DNA of 44,152 nt, taken from positions 1-44,152 of the forward strand of contig CALBXK010000185.1 of assembly GCA_937890535.1 (NCBI GenBank), written 5' to 3'. The position numbers were made by a program, and so were the translations under genes. The notes below the pieces were generated by a model. That model was not told the origin of the DNA. It did no database searches and worked only from the letters and a program-made list of their open reading frames with translations. The number at the start of each line of letters is the position of its first letter. The first letter of the stretch is position 1. Below, one piece after another: positions 34,852 through 44,152 of this stretch. The stretch comes from an uncultured Spartobacteria bacterium. Lineage in GTDB: Bacteria > Verrucomicrobiota > Verrucomicrobiia > Chthoniobacterales > Terrimicrobiaceae.

Positions 34852-36344
34852 TAGAGATTTTGATAGGCGGGTTTGCCAAACCGCTCGATGAAGAGGCTTT
34901 CCAGATTGGGATTTCGCTCCAGGGTTCTGCGCATGAGGGTTTGCAAATCGGATTGTGCCGCATCGAGAAGGGCTTGGGTGGAAATGTCTGGGGTGCTTTC
35001 CAAGCGGCTGATCTGGTTCCCAATGACGCGGAAGACATCACTGGTGAGGAGAAACGGACTTTGCCGCGGCGAGTAGCCGTAGCTCATGGCTTCCACGGTT
35101 CTATCCTGCAACTCCTGACGGGAAAGGGCGGGGGGGCCAGGGTCAACGCCAAGCTCGGAATATTCCGGATTGCCGGGCAGCCAATCCTCGCCTGCGTTGA
35201 GGAGTTCGGAGTAGGTGGGGCCAGCCAGGTATTGAAGAAACTTCAGGGCCTCCTCACGCCGTGGACTTTTGGCATTGATGCCAGCCACACGACTTTGAAC
35301 CTGGTAGGAGGGAGGTAATTTGGAAAATTTTGGAATGAGCACGGCCCCGAGTCGCAGAGGCTTCTTCAAAGGGTCTTTGATATCTTCCTCTTTGAGACCA
35401 TTTCTTGTCAGCTCATCCAGCTGTTGTTGATAGGCCTGACCGAAGGCGATGAGTGCCCAATGGCCTGTGATCGCCATGGCGAAGCGTCCGGCGGCGAATT
35501 GATTCAGATTGCCGGAGCCCCATCCCCCCTGGCCGCTCATGGCTTTGGCCTCAATGGTTGAGGGCATGAACTGGTGGGTAAAAAGAAACTCCCGGTGCAT
35601 CTCAAAAGCTCGATACAGTTCGGGAGATTCGGCGATGGTCAACTGGCCATCCGGGTCGAAAAATTCTCCGTGTTGTCCGGTAAAGAACTGCTGCCAGATC
35701 GCTCCGGTGACGGCGAAAATTCTCGAATCGTCACCAATTTTTGGGCTCGTTTGCGAGTTCACCTTTTTGGCCATGTCGATGAACTCTTTCCATGTCATGA
35801 GCCCTTGGGGGTAGGGAACGCCAAAATAGTCGAAGACATTTTTGTTATAGATGAGGATCGCTGCCCCAGTATTGCAGGGAAAGCCGTATTGCCGACTGTT
35901 GTAGGTGTATGTCTGGGCTCCCTCGGGCCACCCATCCTTCAAGGCCGAAAACCCCATGGTGACTGACGCATCGGTGACATCCCAGAGAACCCCAGATTCC
36001 ACGAAGGTTTCGATATCGGCACTGCCGAAATCGAAAATATCCGGTCCGACACCACTGCTGGACTGCAAAATAATTTTTTGGGTGCCTCCGTTGCCAAAGT
36101 CCAGGCGCAGCGAAAGGTCGGGATTTTCGGCATTAAAGGCGGCGATCTGGGCCGTCCGGGCCGGGTTGTTGTCGCTCACCCACACGAGGGGAACTTTGTC
36201 GCCCAGTTCCTGATCAGGATGCCAGATGGCGGCCACCCCGCACAATATGAGCAAGCCCGCGAAAATTGCCGCCAGAAACTTGGTGGTGCTCATGCGGGGT
36301 TGTTCATCAGGTTTTTCGGGCAGGCGCGGCGCGGAGTTTTTCAT
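34851..36344 (-). CDS. Extracellular sugar-binding protein of ABC transporter
   Basis: VPLVWVSDNNPARTAQIAAFNAENPDLSLRLDFGNGGTQKIILQSSSGVGPDIFDFG... Confidence 0.9.
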   Translation of the reverse strand: MKNSAPRLPEKPDEQPRMSTTKFLAAIFAGLLILCGVAAIWHPDQELGDKVPLVWVSDNNPARTAQIAAFNAENPDLSLRLDFGNGGTQKIILQSSSGVGPDIFDFGSADIETFVESGVLWDVTDASVTMGFSALKDGWPEGAQTYTYNSRQYGFPCNTGAAILIYNKNVFDYFGVPYPQGLMTWKEFIDMAKKVNSQTSPKIGDDSRIFAVTGAIWQQFFTGQHGEFFDPDGQLTIAESPELYRAFEMHREFLFTHQFMPSTIEAKAMSGQGGWGSGNLNQFAAGRFAMAITGHWALIAFGQAYQQQLDELTRNGLKEEDIKDPLKKPLRLGAVLIPKFSKLPPSYQVQSRVAGINAKSPRREEALKFLQYLAGPTYSELLNAGEDWLPGNPEYSELGVDPGPPALSRQELQDRTVEAMSYGYSPRQSPFLLTSDVFRVIGNQISRLESTPDISTQALLDAAQSDLQTLMRRTLERNPNLESLFIERFGKPAYQNL

Positions 36345-36380
36345 AATTGAGAAAAATCGCCGATAAGTTAATGAGAAAAT

Positions 36381-37430
36381 TCAAATTTTTTTGCGGGAGA
36401 GCGGCGGCGGACCGTGGGAAGCCCGTTCGATGAGGCGGGGACGGACAAGAATTGGTTTCACGTCGTGGGGTCTATTTTTTGAGGATCCCGGAGTCAGCGG
36501 TTTGACGGCGTGCGCAATCAAGAGTTCAATTTGCGGGTCGATGGTGGTGAGCGGGGGGCCGGCAAAGGGGCTGAAGGCTCTGTTGTCATAACCGATGATG
36601 GATACATCCTCGGGGACGCGGACCCCATGATCCTGGAGGCGGCGCATCAGACCCAGGGCCACCTGGTCGTTAATGGCGAGGATGGCAGAATTTTTTGAAT
36701 GGTGCTTTCTCCAAGCGTCGGCCAGGTGGGCTCCCATTGCGAAACTGTTTTCGTCACTGGGACATTCCAATAGGACGATGTCCCTTTGGAAATTCCATTT
36801 GAGGGCCCGGCAGCCCTCCTGCAGACCGGCGATTTTTTGCTTACTGTATGAACCGGTTCGGGAAAATCCCGCCGCGACCAAGCGGCGGTGGCCGAGTTTG
36901 TGCAGAAAAGCGAGCAGGGCTCTCATGGCGGCCCGCCGATCCGTGAGAATGCAGGGGCCATCCAGTTTCTGGAGGGGATCGATGTTTATCAGTGGGATTC
37001 CCGCCGTGGTCAGACACCGCGGGCCGGGGTCGCTGCCCAAGAGTCTGGAGGCAATCCCCACCACTCCGGCGCATCGCATGGCCGCGAAACGCTCCAGGGC
37101 GGCGTTTTCGTCTTCCGGGGTTCCGTCGACGATTCGCAAGAGCGGTTGCAATCCGAGACTTTGCAAATTCTCATGCAATAAGGTGATCTTGGGCGTGAGG
37201 AAATAGTCGTCCAAACCAGGGAGGCACACACCCACCTGATTCGTGCCTCCGCTCCGCAAACCCCGTCCCAACTGGCTTGGAGCAAATCCTCCGGTTCGCG
37301 CCGCCGCCTGAATTCGAGCCACCGTCTTGGCCCCGACTCCGGGCTGGCCATTCAAAGCCCTTGATATCGTCCAACGCGAAAGGTTGAGCGACCGGGCCAA
37401 TTGGGTTGTGGTACGAATGGGAGATTTCAT
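36381..37430 (-). CDS. LacI-family transcriptional regulator
   Basis: TTTQLARSLNLSRWTISRALNGQPGVGAKTVARIQAAARTGGF; periplasmic-binding-like domain. Confidence 0.93.
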   Translation of the reverse strand: MKSPIRTTTQLARSLNLSRWTISRALNGQPGVGAKTVARIQAAARTGGFAPSQLGRGLRSGGTNQVGVCLPGLDDYFLTPKITLLHENLQSLGLQPLLRIVDGTPEDENAALERFAAMRCAGVVGIASRLLGSDPGPRCLTTAGIPLINIDPLQKLDGPCILTDRRAAMRALLAFLHKLGHRRLVAAGFSRTGSYSKQKIAGLQEGCRALKWNFQRDIVLLECPSDENSFAMGAHLADAWRKHHSKNSAILAINDQVALGLMRRLQDHGVRVPEDVSIIGYDNRAFSPFAGPPLTTIDPQIELLIAHAVKPLTPGSSKNRPHDVKPILVRPRLIERASHGPPPLSRKKI

Positions 37431-37451
37431 TTGACGTTCAGCCGACGTTAT

Positions 37452-37467
37452 CCTAACACGTGTTTGG
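37452..37467. promoter_or_regulatory. Candidate LacI-family operator
   Basis: CCTAACACGTGTTTGG, palindromic core AACACGTGTT in the lacI/Gfo divergent intergenic region. Confidence 0.55.
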
Positions 37468-37493
37468 GTATATTAAGCAACTGCTCTTTGAAA

Positions 37494-38606
37494 ATGGATA
37501 TGAAAAGGAAGGAATTGCGTCTTGGAATTATTGGATTGGGAAGTATGGGTCGCAATCATGCGGACGCGATTTTGGCTGGAAAAGTTCCCCGCTGTCGATT
37601 GACGGCGGTGTGTGATGCCCAGGCCGGGACGATCCCGGTCTATGAAGGGGTGGCTGTCTTTACGGAGGTGAAGGAGTTCTTGGAATCCGGAATGGTGGAT
37701 GGAGTCCTCATTGCCACTCCGCATTATTCCCACACGCCCATAGGAATTGCCGCTCTTGAGGCCGGTCTTCATGTTCTCGTGGAAAAGCCGATTTCCGTTC
37801 ACAAGGCGGACTGCGAACGTCTCATTGCGGCGCATCGATCCAAGAAGCAGGTTTTTGCGGCGATGTTTAATCAACGTACGGATCCCCGGTATGTCAAATT
37901 GAGGGATTTGATTCGCTCGGGTGAACTGGGGAAAGTTCGGCGGATCAATTGGATCATCACCACCTGGTTCCGGACTGCTGCTTATTACGGCTCGGGAGGA
38001 TGGCGGGCGACCTGGGCCGGTGAGGGGGGAGGAGTTTTGCTCAACCAATGTCCCCATCAACTGGATCTTTGGCAGTGGCTTTTTGGGATGCCAGCGCAGG
38101 TGAGGGCGCATTGCCAGTTTGGGCGCTACCACGAGATTGAGGTGGAGGACGATGTCACCGCCTACATGGAGTATGCGGATGGCACGACGGGAGTTTTTAT
38201 TACTTCGACCGGGGAGGCTCCCGGAACCGATCGCCTGGAGGTCACCACAGAGCGGGGTCGGGTGGTTTTGGAGAATGGGCGTTTGCTCTACACCCGCAAC
38301 GAAATGGAAATGTCGGAATTCAGCCGGACCACCAAGGACATCTGGGCGCTTCCTGCGACCTGGGATGTTGAAATTCCGGTGTCCGGGCCGGGCGGTCAGC
38401 ACGCCGCCATCATGGAAAATTTCACCGAGGCGGTGCTGGACAATGCTCCTCTCATCGCTCCGGCAGCGGAGGGTCTGCGTTCCGTGGAACTGGGGAACGC
38501 CATGTTGCTTTCCGCCTTTCAGAACAAGACCATTGCCCTCCCGCTCGATGGACGGGTTTTTGAACGTCTTCTCAAGAAAAAATCCCAACAATCCCCCAAA
38601 CCATAA
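37494..38606 (+). CDS. Gfo/Idh/MocA-family oxidoreductase
   Basis: LRLGIIGLGSMGRNHADAIL...VLVEKPISVHKADCERLI... Confidence 0.93.
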   Translation: MDMKRKELRLGIIGLGSMGRNHADAILAGKVPRCRLTAVCDAQAGTIPVYEGVAVFTEVKEFLESGMVDGVLIATPHYSHTPIGIAALEAGLHVLVEKPISVHKADCERLIAAHRSKKQVFAAMFNQRTDPRYVKLRDLIRSGELGKVRRINWIITTWFRTAAYYGSGGWRATWAGEGGGVLLNQCPHQLDLWQWLFGMPAQVRAHCQFGRYHEIEVEDDVTAYMEYADGTTGVFITSTGEAPGTDRLEVTTERGRVVLENGRLLYTRNEMEMSEFSRTTKDIWALPATWDVEIPVSGPGGQHAAIMENFTEAVLDNAPLIAPAAEGLRSVELGNAMLLSAFQNKTIALPLDGRVFERLLKKKSQQSPKP

Positions 38607-38629
38607 ATAAATCCCCAGCCCTCCCAATT

Positions 38630-39400
38630 ATGAAAATCACCCAGGTCGCAGCGCAACTCTACACCTGTCGGGATCTAATCAAGACTCCGGCCGAGATCAT
38701 CACCACCCTCCGTCGCATTCGGGCCGTGGGCTACACGGCCGTCCAAGTCAGTGGCATGGGACCGATCGCCGAGGAGGAACTTAATAAAATTTTGGATGGC
38801 GAGGGATTGGTCTGTTGTGCAACTCATGAAGGATCTGATGAGGTCCTCAACGAGCCGCAGGTTGTAATTGAGCGATTGCAAAAATTGCGTTGCTCTTACA
38901 CTGCGTATCCCTATCCGGCTGGGGTGGATTTTTCGAGTCGGGAGAGCATTGGAACTCTGATTGGAAAACTCGACGCGGCGGGAAAGATGTTCGCTGAGGC
39001 AGGATTGACCCTTTGCTACCACAATCACAGCCACGAATTTCGCAAGCTGGGAGACAAGACCATCCTCGACCTCATTTATGAGGGGACTGATCCGCGACAC
39101 CTTCAGGGAGAGCTTGATACGTATTGGGTGCATTACGGGGGAGGGGAGAATGTGGAGTGGTGCGAAAAACTCGCCGGACGTCTGCCTCTTATTCACCTCA
39201 AGGATTTCCAGACCAACGCCGAGAACAAACCCGAGTTTGCAGAGATCGGAGTCGGGAATTTGAATTTCAAAAAGATCATCGCGGCGGCGGAGCAGTCCGG
39301 CTGCCAATGGTTTATCGTTGAGCAGGATGTTTGCCCCGGTGATCCGGTGGACTCTTTGGCGCAGAGCTTCGATTATATTCAAACCCACCTCGTTAATTAA
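38630..39400 (+). CDS. Sugar phosphate isomerase/epimerase (TIM barrel)
   Basis: LCYHNHSHEFRKLGDKTILDLIYE...GELDTYWVHYGGGENVEWCEKLAGRLPLIHLKDF. Confidence 0.9.
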   Translation: MKITQVAAQLYTCRDLIKTPAEIITTLRRIRAVGYTAVQVSGMGPIAEEELNKILDGEGLVCCATHEGSDEVLNEPQVVIERLQKLRCSYTAYPYPAGVDFSSRESIGTLIGKLDAAGKMFAEAGLTLCYHNHSHEFRKLGDKTILDLIYEGTDPRHLQGELDTYWVHYGGGENVEWCEKLAGRLPLIHLKDFQTNAENKPEFAEIGVGNLNFKKIIAAAEQSGCQWFIVEQDVCPGDPVDSLAQSFDYIQTHLVN

Positions 39401-39419
39401 AGTGGCATCTTCAGACGGA

Positions 39420-40496
39420 ATGACCTACGCCCCGCAAGGCAAGCCCGCGCCGGTTTGCCAATCCGGGGAATTTCCCTTTGCTGTCACTCACCTCGATCAC
39501 GGGCACATTTACGGACAATGCAACGGACTCATCGAGGCTGGAGGCGACCTGCGTTGGGTTTATGATTCCGATCCAGGCCGTCTGGCCGCGTTTTGTGAGA
39601 GATATCCTCAGGTACGTCCGGCGCCGAGTCTTGAGACCATTCTGGAGGATCCTGCGATTCAACTTGTGGCGGCGGCTGCCATTCCCAACCGGCGAGGGTC
39701 ACTTGGGTGTCAGGTGATGGAGGCCGGGAAGGATTACTTCACCGACAAGACGCCTTTCACGACCCTGGAGCAATTGGAGACTGCCCGGACAACGGCCGCG
39801 CGCACCGGCCAAAAATACATGGTCTATTTCAGCGAACGCCTGCACGTGGAATGCGCCGTGCTCGCGGGTCAACTCATTGCCGACGGTGTCATCGGACGGG
39901 TCATCCAGACGATCGGCACCGGTCCGCATCGGTTGAGTTTGTCCTCTCGTCCGGAGTGGTTCTTCCAACACGAAAAATACGGTGGGATTCTTTGTGACAT
40001 CGGGAGCCACCAATCCGAACAGTTCCTTCATTATACCGGAGCCAAATCCGCCAAAGTAAATTTCAGCGCCGTGGCCAACTTCAACAATCCGGATCATCCG
40101 GAATTGGAGGATTTTGGGGAGGCGTCCCTTACCGCCGACAATGGAGCCTCGGGATATTACCGGGTGGATTGGTTCACTCCTGAGGGTCTGCGCACCTGGG
40201 GGGATGGACGCACATTGATAACGGGGACGAAGGGCACCATCGAATTAAGAAAGTACATCGAAGTGGCCTCCGAAAATCCTGAGGGAGATCATCTCTACCT
40301 TGTGGACGAAAAGGGCGAGCATCGCATTTCCTGTGCCGGCAAGGTGGGGTTTCCCTTTTTCGGAGAACTGATTCTCGACGTTCTCAACCGGACCGAAAAG
40401 GCCATGACCCAGGAACACGCCTTTCGGGCGGCGGAGCTTTGCCTTCAGGCGCAAGCCGCTGCAGTGCGGATTGGACCAAAAAACGGTTTTCGATAA
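39420..40496 (+). CDS. Gfo/Idh/MocA-family oxidoreductase
   Basis: IYGQCNGLIEAGGDLRWVYDSDPGRLAAFCERYP...KDYFTDKTPFTTLEQLETAR; GTG 39402 is an alternative start. Confidence 0.88.
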   Translation: MTYAPQGKPAPVCQSGEFPFAVTHLDHGHIYGQCNGLIEAGGDLRWVYDSDPGRLAAFCERYPQVRPAPSLETILEDPAIQLVAAAAIPNRRGSLGCQVMEAGKDYFTDKTPFTTLEQLETARTTAARTGQKYMVYFSERLHVECAVLAGQLIADGVIGRVIQTIGTGPHRLSLSSRPEWFFQHEKYGGILCDIGSHQSEQFLHYTGAKSAKVNFSAVANFNNPDHPELEDFGEASLTADNGASGYYRVDWFTPEGLRTWGDGRTLITGTKGTIELRKYIEVASENPEGDHLYLVDEKGEHRISCAGKVGFPFFGELILDVLNRTEKAMTQEHAFRAAELCLQAQAAAVRIGPKNGFR

Positions 40497-40563
40497 GTGT
40501 TTTTTTCGTCCGGGCACTGACGTGTCCCCTGATCAGGATTGCAAGGCGCTCTGCGAAGGGGCG

Positions 40564-40989
40564 TTAGATATCGCTCGATTCCCTTCGGGCCATTCGGTGG
40601 CAGATCAATGTGATGGGAACGGCCAGGAGAAAGGCGGTGAGGAGATCCCACCAAGAATGATAGTCGAGGAAAACGATGAGCCAGCCATAAAGGAGTCCCA
40701 GAGGAAGGGTGAATCGAAGCGAGCGTTGGTCCAACAGCCAAAAAGAAGTGGCAACTGTGAGGTAAAATGCCATGTGCCCGCTGGGGAAACCGACCTGATC
40801 TCTGAGGACGGGCACCCAACGGTCAAGATGGGCGAGAAGCCAGGTGATTAAGATCGCCACCCCAGAGCGGGCCAGAAATGCGCTGATCCGGCGGGAGGAA
40901 GAATGCTTTCCCACGCTGCAGGCAATGAAAATCAAAAGCAGAACGGGATTCACCGCATCGGCAAGGAAATCCCATTGAGCGAATGTCAT
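40564..40989 (-). CDS. PAP2-superfamily phosphatase-like membrane protein
   Basis: VGFPSGHMAFYLTVATSFWLL...FLDYHSWWDLLTAFLLA. Confidence 0.7.
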   Translation of the reverse strand: MTFAQWDFLADAVNPVLLLIFIACSVGKHSSSRRISAFLARSGVAILITWLLAHLDRWVPVLRDQVGFPSGHMAFYLTVATSFWLLDQRSLRFTLPLGLLYGWLIVFLDYHSWWDLLTAFLLAVPITLICHRMARRESSDI

Positions 40990-41001
40990 GCCGCAGGATC
41001 C

Positions 41002-42858
41002 CTAGACGTTAAATTGAAGATCGTAGAGTTTTCGGTAAATGCCCGAATGAGCGATCAACTCGCTATGGGTCCCGATCTCCTGAACTTTTCCGTGGTCCAG
41101 CACAAGGATCTGGTCGGCCTTCAGAATGGTGGAGAGTCGATGGGCGATGGCGATGACGGTCCGGCCAGAGGCGAGGACATCGAGGGCGGACTGGATGTGT
41201 TTCTCCGAGGCGGAGTCGAGGGCGGAGGTCGCCTCGTCGAGGAGCAAAACAGGAGCGTTTTTCAGCAGGGCTCTGGCAATGGAGATTCGTTGCTGCTGTC
41301 CCCCTGAGAGCATGCAGCCCTTGTCGCCGACCACGGTGTCGTAGCCGTCCTTCTGGGCCAGGATGAAATCGTGAGCATGGGCCAGTTGGGCGGCATGGAC
41401 GATATCCTCCTTGGTGGCATCGAGCCGACCATAGGCGATGTTTTTTTGGATCGATTCGTGGAAGAGGAATGTGTCTTGGGTGACGATTCCAATCTGTTCG
41501 CGAAGCGAGTCCTGGGTCAGGCGGGTCATGTCCGTTCCATCCATGCGGACACATCCGGTGGTGGGGTCGTAGAATCGCATAATGAGTGAAAGCAGGGTGC
41601 TCTTGCCCGCCCCGCTCGCGCCCACGAGGGCGTAATATTTTCCCTGTTCAAAGCGGAAGTTAAAATCCTCCAGTGCGGGAATTCCTTCCCGGTAGCTGAA
41701 CGTGACATTTTCAAACGCGATCTCGCCCCGGCAAGTCGTGATCGGTTTGGCATCCGGTGCATCCGCCACCGAGGGTTTGCTTTTCATGAGTTCGAAGACG
41801 CTGGCGACAATGACTCCGCTGCGAACGAGAAGGAGATGGGTCCGGCTCAGGGTCTTTAACGGGTAGTAGATCAGGAAAACGCCAATACAGAGGGAGAGAA
41901 ATGTGGTGCCGCTCATCCCGACCGAATAGACATAATAGAGACCGATCGCGATGCCGATGGCGGCGAGACTTTCCACGACAGGAGCGGTGGCGTCCATCAG
42001 GCGCCGGGCGCGAATATTCATGCGAAATTGCATGTGGCTGGAGGCGTTGAATCGGGCCAGTTCGTGTTGGGTGCGCGAGAAGGATTTGATCACCTTGATA
42101 CCAGTGATCATCTCGTGCAGGACGACCATCATTTGCTGGCCTTCACCTTGTTCAGCCTTCGCGGCCTGGCGGATCCTTTTCCCTAGAAAGAGCATAGGCC
42201 CAATGCAAAGAGGCATGAGAATCAAGGCGCCGAGAGTGAATCTCCAGTCGAGTTTGAATAAGACAAAAAGTCCGGAAATGATGGTTGCGGGTTGGGAAAT
42301 CAACTGGGTGTTGATGGTGGTGAGGACCGTCTGCATGGCCCGGGTCTCATTGATGACCCGCTGAAACAAGTTGCCGGCCCGGGCTTCGTTGAAATATTCG
42401 AGGGATTGCCCGGTGATCCGCTCCATCAATTCCGCCCGGATATCGATCAGCACTTTTTGGCTCGTCCATTCGCTGCAATAATTGTTCAGGAAATCCAGAA
42501 GACTGCGCAGCATCATCACTGTGGGGATGAGCAGGCAGGCGACCCCAACCAAAAAACCCTTTGAGACGCTGTCGAGGTGAAGAATGTTGACGGCGAGATA
42601 ATTGAGCGGCTTGGCCATGACGCCCAAATTTTGTATCTCCTGCACGAGGTTGGTCTCCGCGTTCGAGGAGAAAACCACCTTACCCACAAAGTTGATGATC
42701 AGCGGAATGGCACCGCTGATCGCTCCGAAGCCGACGCCGCAGATCGTCCCGATGATGAAAATGGTCCGGTACGGCTTGAGATAGGCCGACAGTTGTATAT
42801 AGGGGGCAACGCCCTGGCGAAAGCTGGTTACGAATGTAGTCAATTTCCTGAGGACCAT
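41002..42858 (-). CDS. ABC exporter, fused permease-ATPase (MsbA-like)
   Basis: YYALVGASGAGKSTLLSLIMRFYDPTTG; MLSGGQQQRISIARALLKNAPVLLLDEATSALDSASE. Confidence 0.93.
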   Translation of the reverse strand: MVLRKLTTFVTSFRQGVAPYIQLSAYLKPYRTIFIIGTICGVGFGAISGAIPLIINFVGKVVFSSNAETNLVQEIQNLGVMAKPLNYLAVNILHLDSVSKGFLVGVACLLIPTVMMLRSLLDFLNNYCSEWTSQKVLIDIRAELMERITGQSLEYFNEARAGNLFQRVINETRAMQTVLTTINTQLISQPATIISGLFVLFKLDWRFTLGALILMPLCIGPMLFLGKRIRQAAKAEQGEGQQMMVVLHEMITGIKVIKSFSRTQHELARFNASSHMQFRMNIRARRLMDATAPVVESLAAIGIAIGLYYVYSVGMSGTTFLSLCIGVFLIYYPLKTLSRTHLLLVRSGVIVASVFELMKSKPSVADAPDAKPITTCRGEIAFENVTFSYREGIPALEDFNFRFEQGKYYALVGASGAGKSTLLSLIMRFYDPTTGCVRMDGTDMTRLTQDSLREQIGIVTQDTFLFHESIQKNIAYGRLDATKEDIVHAAQLAHAHDFILAQKDGYDTVVGDKGCMLSGGQQQRISIARALLKNAPVLLLDEATSALDSASEKHIQSALDVLASGRTVIAIAHRLSTILKADQILVLDHGKVQEIGTHSELIAHSGIYRKLYDLQFNV

Positions 42859-43003
42859 GGGGCGGGAAAGATACAATCGGGTTGCCGGGCGAAGTGCAAG
42901 GGCGAGGGTTGGGCGGAACGAGAGTATGGGTTGGGGTGCCCACTCCAGTTCGTCCGGGCGCCGTTGTTCCCCAACGCCAAGATTCCCTCGACGCAATGTC
43001 GGA

Positions 43004-43897
43004 TTAGTGCGCTCCGACGACCCAGGCATTCTCCCGGATCTTTCGGAGCGGGCGTTTCGGATCCGGCTGGTAGGGGATACGGGCGCGTTTAGGCGAGTAG
43101 TGGGTGACGAGACTGCGCCTGGTATGTTGGTTTTGAATTTGTGCCCCGCCGTGCATCAAATCCGCCGCCCACATCAAGGCGGTGCCTTTGGAAATATGCA
43201 GCAGTTCCCGGTGCAGGCCTTGCTCGGCTGCAAGGTTTTCGAGTGAGGCTGAGTAGCCGGGTCCGTCCGGGTCGCCTGGTCGCAGGGCTTTGGTGCCATC
43301 TGCAAAGATGAGGTCATCCGTCCGATGGCTGCCAGGGTAGTAGAACAACTCGCCGGAGCTGGCCACGACATCTTCGAGCGCGATCCAGGACGCGGCGAAT
43401 TGAGCGGGCGGTTCGACATAGACGAAAGCCGAGTCCTGGTGACAACCCTGCTGGGAACCGTTCTCAAAATAGAGGCTCTGAAAGGCCACGACCTCGTCGT
43501 CGAAAATATCGGTGAGAAAATCGAGAATGGCCGGGGCGAAGATGAGGTCCTGGGCGGCCTCGATCCGGGTGTGGAGATCCAGGACTTTGGCTTCTTTGTT
43601 GTGGAGGAGGGCGATGCGGGCGGGTTCATGGTGGTGTCCGTCGGCGTCCCAGTAGGTCATTTTGAGATCGCTCGCGGAGTCGTCGAGGGTGCGGCGTGCG
43701 GCTTCAAGAAAGCGATCTGGGGCTGGATCGGGAACGGCCTGATCGAAAATGGCATATCCAGAGCGAACCCAGTCGAGAAGGCTCTCGGTTGGGGTTCGGT
43801 GCGGGATAGAGCCAGCCAGAAGGCGGTCCGCCGCACCCGGCAAGTCGGGCCAAAGAAATTGTTCTGCGGCGCTGGTGTCCTTGGGGCGGAGTTTCAC
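43004..43897 (-). CDS. Phytanoyl-CoA dioxygenase (PhyH)-like protein
   Basis: QSLYFENGSQQGCHQDSAFVYVEPPAQFAASWIALEDVVASSGELFYYPGSHR; HxD motif with distal His candidates. Confidence 0.85.
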   Translation of the reverse strand: MKLRPKDTSAAEQFLWPDLPGAADRLLAGSIPHRTPTESLLDWVRSGYAIFDQAVPDPAPDRFLEAARRTLDDSASDLKMTYWDADGHHHEPARIALLHNKEAKVLDLHTRIEAAQDLIFAPAILDFLTDIFDDEVVAFQSLYFENGSQQGCHQDSAFVYVEPPAQFAASWIALEDVVASSGELFYYPGSHRTDDLIFADGTKALRPGDPDGPGYSASLENLAAEQGLHRELLHISKGTALMWAADLMHGGAQIQNQHTRRSLVTHYSPKRARIPYQPDPKRPLRKIRENAWVVGAH

Positions 43898-44152
43898 CCC
43901 TTGCAGGTAGTCAAAGGCGTTGGAGTTGTCCAGTTCTGGTGTTGAGGGCTTAATTGGGAAGGAGGCAGATGAGGATGGAGGTATTGAGTTGCGGCGACGA
44001 ATCGCGCAGTGTCATTTTGTTTTCATTGATCCGGCAAGAGATGAAAGTATTCAGTAACTACAGATATTTCAGGTGCCTCTGGGTTGACGGACAGAATGCC
44101 TGGAGAAAGAATTTAAGATTTGTGAACAATACTTCCGAGAGGGCTCCCCTCA

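Noticed and set aside
37473-38627. 384-aa minus-strand ORF opposite the Gfo/Idh/MocA gene
   Set aside because: Antisense shadow; the plus-strand protein has clear family motifs.

Overview
This 44.2 kb window is high-GC bacterial chromosome. Verrucomicrobiota/PVC affiliation is my guess only. It carries mostly housekeeping genes: leuD (truncated at the left edge), leuC, two glycosyltransferases, a methyltransferase, two HtrA-like proteins, ychF, a Nif3-like gene, an AAG-type glycosylase, an L,D-transpeptidase, asd, an SNase-HhH nuclease, rnhC, mutY, trpB and a glutaredoxin. To the right is a LacI-regulated sugar ABC importer with Gfo/Idh/MocA and TIM-barrel genes, followed by a PAP2 protein, an MsbA-like ABC exporter and a PhyH-like dioxygenase. 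The strongest accessory feature is an ~8.3 kb integrative element in the 3' end of tRNA-Glu(CTC). It is bounded by a 37-bp direct repeat (24506-24542 / 32779-32815), with tandem TTGTCACA motifs near both ends. It encodes a tyrosine integrase, a divergent HTH regulator, an excisionase-like protein, a VirE_N/BT4734-like primase-helicase, a PriCT-2-like protein, a TerS-like protein and several unknown small ORFs in a tightly overlapping operon. A dense GGGGTAA/TTACCCC repeat cluster lies between the two replication genes. No capsid, tail or conjugation genes were recognised, so the layout resembles a phage satellite (PICI-like) or a minimal integrative replicon. Other points of interest: an AAA+ ATPase cassette between two genes with a 32-bp duplication; a DinJ/YafQ-like toxin-antitoxin pair flanked by a 73-bp duplication of a neighbouring gene's tail; a two-gene HEPN cassette; an HtrA protease next to a catalytically dead paralog; a 228-bp MITE-like element; a CACAGAG inverted-repeat element; and small genes missed by the 60-aa ORF track.
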